Assembly: GCA_016784355.1 (NCBI GenBank)
Contig: JADHUV010000016.1
Span: 1 to 58,573, forward strand
Direction: 5' to 3'
Length of the DNA: 58,573 bases
Source: Nitrospira sp.
GTDB taxonomy: Bacteria; Nitrospirota; Thermodesulfovibrionia; UBA6902
In this document: piece after piece, positions 56,532 through 58,573 of the stretch
Numbering within the stretch: position 1 is the first letter of the stretch
Layout of the letters: each line of letters starts with the position of its first letter
Position numbers and translations under genes: made by a program
The notes under the pieces: generated by a model
The model's database searches: none
Told to the model about the DNA's origin: nothing
The model's input: only the letters and a program-made list of their open reading frames with translations

Positions 56532-56651
56532 AACAAACAATTCCCCTATAATCAGCCCTATTGAAACTATCATTTCAGCGTAAACTCATATAAACTAAAT
56601 AATGGGAAAACAAAGCAGATTTGGCTTTAAATCACTTGCAACAGTAAGATT

Positions 56652-57236
56652 ATGCGCAAAATACTGATAGTAGATGATGACATAGAAATGCGCTCAGTCC
56701 TGGGCCAGATCATCACCTCCATTGGATGTGAACCTCTGACAGCCGGCAATGGAAAGAAGGCTCTGGCTATGATCAGTGAAAACCTGCCCGACCTTGTCAT
56801 CCTTGATATACGGCTCCCCGACATGGGCGGACTGGATATACTTGCAAAGATCATGGAGATCAGCAAATCTCTGCCAGTTGTTATGCTTACGGGCTTTGGG
56901 GATATTAAAGACGCGGTACAGTCAATCAAGACAGGGGCATTTGATTACATCACAAAGCCCTTTGACAATGACGATCTCATCGCTATCATTCAAAGTGCTA
57001 CCAAGGGAAAATGCAATGTCAGCACTGGGGATGAAATTAATCTTTCCGATAGAGAAACCGAGGTACTGAGCTGGATACGACACGGAAAAAGCTCTGGAGA
57101 CATAGCCATAATACTAAACATAAGTGAGAGAACCGTCAACTTTCATGTCAAAAATATAATGTATAAATTCCATGTCACAAACCGTACTCACGCAATAGCG
57201 CTGGCAATAGAAAAAGGGATGCTGCCGAATGACTGA
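56652..57236 (+). CDS. Response regulator, receiver plus LuxR-type helix-turn-helix
   Basis: A 194-residue FixJ/NarL-type regulator. The receiver (1-115) has acidic DDD near residue 9, phosphoacceptor Asp52 in 'LVILDIRLPDMGG', Thr in 'VVMLTGFG' and Lys in 'YITKPFD'. The LuxR/GerE helix-turn-helix is 'LSDRETEVLSWIRHGKSSGDIAIILNISERTVNFHVKNIMYKF'. It lies 120 bases after the maturase gene and is followed by site 3. It probably controls the cluster in response to a kinase, perhaps the hybrid one at 49725. Confidence 0.93.
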   Translation: MRKILIVDDDIEMRSVLGQIITSIGCEPLTAGNGKKALAMISENLPDLVILDIRLPDMGGLDILAKIMEISKSLPVVMLTGFGDIKDAVQSIKTGAFDYITKPFDNDDLIAIIQSATKGKCNVSTGDEINLSDRETEVLSWIRHGKSSGDIAIILNISERTVNFHVKNIMYKFHVTNRTHAIALAIEKGMLPND

Positions 57237-57304
57237 TCCTCTACACTTCCTGCAGTAAATGCCTCTCATTTAAGCTATCCGTGGAGAATTAATAAAAAAT
57301 ACAT

Positions 57305-57324
57305 ACCTGTCAGATCTGACAGGT
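57305..57324. promoter_or_regulatory. Lux-box-like palindrome, site 3 (perfect)
   Basis: ACCTGTCAGATCTGACAGGT: a perfect 20-base palindrome, followed by GTTTTCC. It lies 68 bases after the regulator gene and 267 before the next gene. It looks like las/lux boxes (CTG.CAG..CTG.CAG core). As RNA it would be a hairpin with a weak T-run, so a terminator role is possible. The rest of the 57237-57591 gap holds nothing I can identify. Confidence 0.6.
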
Positions 57325-57591
57325 GTTTTCCTTCATAATTATGTGTAACAATATTAGCAGTCATTAACCTCCATAAATAATTTTTTAATTTACGGGCAGG
57401 GTTAAGAGGACATGGCTGAAGTTAATTATTTACCATTTACCAATTTTTTCTCATCATAATATATATTGATGCTCGACACGCTGTATTACTGATATATACG
57501 GCCAATTCAGCACATTATATATCACCTCGCTGGAACGCACTGCCTCAGATGTATTAATATATCCGTATATCTCATTCTCGCACATAATTAC

Positions 57592-58305
57592 ATGAACCCT
57601 GACAAACCTGAACAGTCCACAACATTTACCGATAGCTATCCCTGTCCCTATTTCTCCGACGGCAGGATATCCACGACAGAGTTCCTGATCCCTGACCAGA
57701 ATCAATCCCTTAACTTTCACGATTACCTGGCGAGAGGATATCGCAGAATCGGCAGGGCATTTTACCGTAATATCTGCTCAGACTGCACCGCGTGCCTGCC
57801 GCTCAGGGTCAGACTCGATAATTTCAAGGCAAGCAAAAGCCAGAAACGCACACTTAAACTCAACAGTGATATCGAGGTCCGGATTCTCGACACCCCGGAA
57901 GTCACCATTGAAAAAGTCGCCCTGTATGAAAAGTATCTCAAATCCAAACACCCTGATGATGAAAAAAGCCCGCCAGACCCCGCCAGTTCTGTACTGAACA
58001 TGCACTACGGATATCACGATATCATCGAAATAGATTATTTCATCAATGGCAGACTGATCGCTGCCGGGATCGTAGACAACTCACTGGATGCGCTGTCATC
58101 AAACTATTTTTATTACGATACAGAGCATCTGCAAAGACGCCTTGGGGTTTTCAGTATGCTTCAGGAAATAGAGACGGCCAGAATGATAGGGAAGGAGTTT
58201 TTTTATCTTGGTTTTTATATTGAGGATAATCAGAAGATGGCTTATAAGAAATATTTTCGGCCTAATGAGGTTTTAGTTGATGGTATATGGAAGGGGTTTT
58301 TGTAG
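57592..58305 (+). CDS. bpt: Aspartate/glutamate leucyltransferase (N-end rule)
   Basis: A 237-residue protein of the bacterial arginyl/leucyl-transferase family. N-terminal 'CPYFSDGRISTTEFLIP' and 'GYRRIGRAFYRNICSDCTACLPLRVRLDNF', with the conserved Cys residues, and C-terminal 'LGVFSMLQEIETAR' and 'LGFYIEDNQKMAYKKYFRPNEVL' match Bpt. It adds leucine from Leu-tRNA to proteins starting with Asp or Glu, marking them for ClpS/ClpAP. No clear ribosome site precedes the ATG. Two leucine-related items, this gene and tRNA-Leu(UAG), lie 11 kb apart, probably by chance. Confidence 0.9.
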   Translation: MNPDKPEQSTTFTDSYPCPYFSDGRISTTEFLIPDQNQSLNFHDYLARGYRRIGRAFYRNICSDCTACLPLRVRLDNFKASKSQKRTLKLNSDIEVRILDTPEVTIEKVALYEKYLKSKHPDDEKSPPDPASSVLNMHYGYHDIIEIDYFINGRLIAAGIVDNSLDALSSNYFYYDTEHLQRRLGVFSMLQEIETARMIGKEFFYLGFYIEDNQKMAYKKYFRPNEVLVDGIWKGFL

Positions 58306-58384
58306 GGATAGATTATTGACTATAATCTATCCTTATGTGGATCTTTTTGAATCTTTAAAGCAATTTGGAATTATCTCATTATAT

Positions 58385-58573
58385 GCGGGGAGTCGCCCCC
58401 GCGCGGCGTCTTCTTTCTTGCATGCCCAAGAAAGAATCAAAGAAGGGCACCCCGCGGTAGACTTCCGAGACGGATTTTCATTCAGGAAAAAGGGAAATGA
58501 TTAAACTCGGCCGTCCTGGCCTCAGACAGTAATCATTTCTCTTTCCTTTTTCCTGAATGAAAATCCTGAAGTC
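58385..58573. repeat. Repeat region with long inverted repeat at the window end
   Basis: A GCGGGG... element (58385-58456) contains CTTTCTTGCATGCCCAAGAA and ends in GGGCACCCCGC, similar to dispersed elements I recall from other bacteria. It runs into a long inverted repeat: left arm 58460-58503, right arm 58530-58573, about 44 bases each and matching at most positions, around a 26-base loop. No gene is seen. The element is probably cut by the window edge. Confidence 0.75.

Overview
The window looks like a chromosomal contig from a Gram-negative (diderm) bacterium with a mid-range GC content. Outer-membrane parts are present: a TonB-dependent receptor, lipoproteins, a LapA/LapB-type lipopolysaccharide regulator and a PEP-CTERM protein. 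A HARP-type protein-only RNase P, a GH57/branching-enzyme/MalQ glycogen operon and many two-component and c-type-cytochrome genes would fit a member of the Nitrospirota (Thermodesulfovibrionia-like) or a neighbouring deep lineage. That placement is inference; no rRNA gene is present to test it.

Layout. 1-3.2 kb: a tandem repeat block, a PEP-CTERM protein with a clear promoter and terminator, a lipoprotein, an FKBP isomerase and a small conserved protein. 3.2-7.5 kb (minus): proA-nadD-rsfS-lapAB fusion-HARP. 7.7-9.5 kb: a membrane diguanylate cyclase. 9.6-13.7 kb (minus): a very large membrane protein of unknown function. 13.8-26.9 kb (minus): gatA-gatB-NtrC regulator-a three-gene ceramide/sphingolipid set (cerR-spt-bcerS)-EndoQ-like PHP nuclease, then ftsH-folP-rtcB. 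27.1-33.0 kb (plus): glgB-GH57-malQ. 33.0-36.2 kb (minus): DUF1207-like barrel, K+ channel, SGNH hydrolase, LOG protein. 36.4-41.7 kb: zinc-ribbon protein, RlmD-type methyltransferase, DacZ-like diadenylate cyclase, TIM-barrel protein, a 51-residue zinc-binding protein and an alanine/sodium symporter. 42.0-46.0 kb: diheme cytochrome c facing a NorQ/NorD-type pair. 46.1-49.5 kb: small protein, tRNA-Leu(UAG) with a decayed tRNA-like copy, a hicBA pair whose toxin gene carries a stop codon, ferredoxin, M23 lipoprotein and a cupredoxin-like protein.

49.7-57.3 kb is the most distinctive region. It holds a hybrid histidine kinase, a periplasmic ABC-type binding protein, a TonB-dependent receptor, a previously uncalled 33-residue peptide gene ending in a Cys-Cys-containing hydrophobic tail, a radical SAM/SPASM maturase and a REC-LuxR response regulator. 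This has the form of a RiPP (ribosomally made, modified peptide) system. Three 20-bp palindromes of the form ACCYGYC-N6-GACRGGT lie before the receptor, between peptide and maturase, and after the regulator. They closely resemble lux/las boxes, the operators of quorum-sensing LuxR proteins. I propose that a modified peptide is made here under density- or signal-dependent control. The window closes with a leucyl-tRNA-protein transferase gene and a long inverted repeat.

Several small repeats recur between distant intergenic gaps and look like dispersed palindromic elements.
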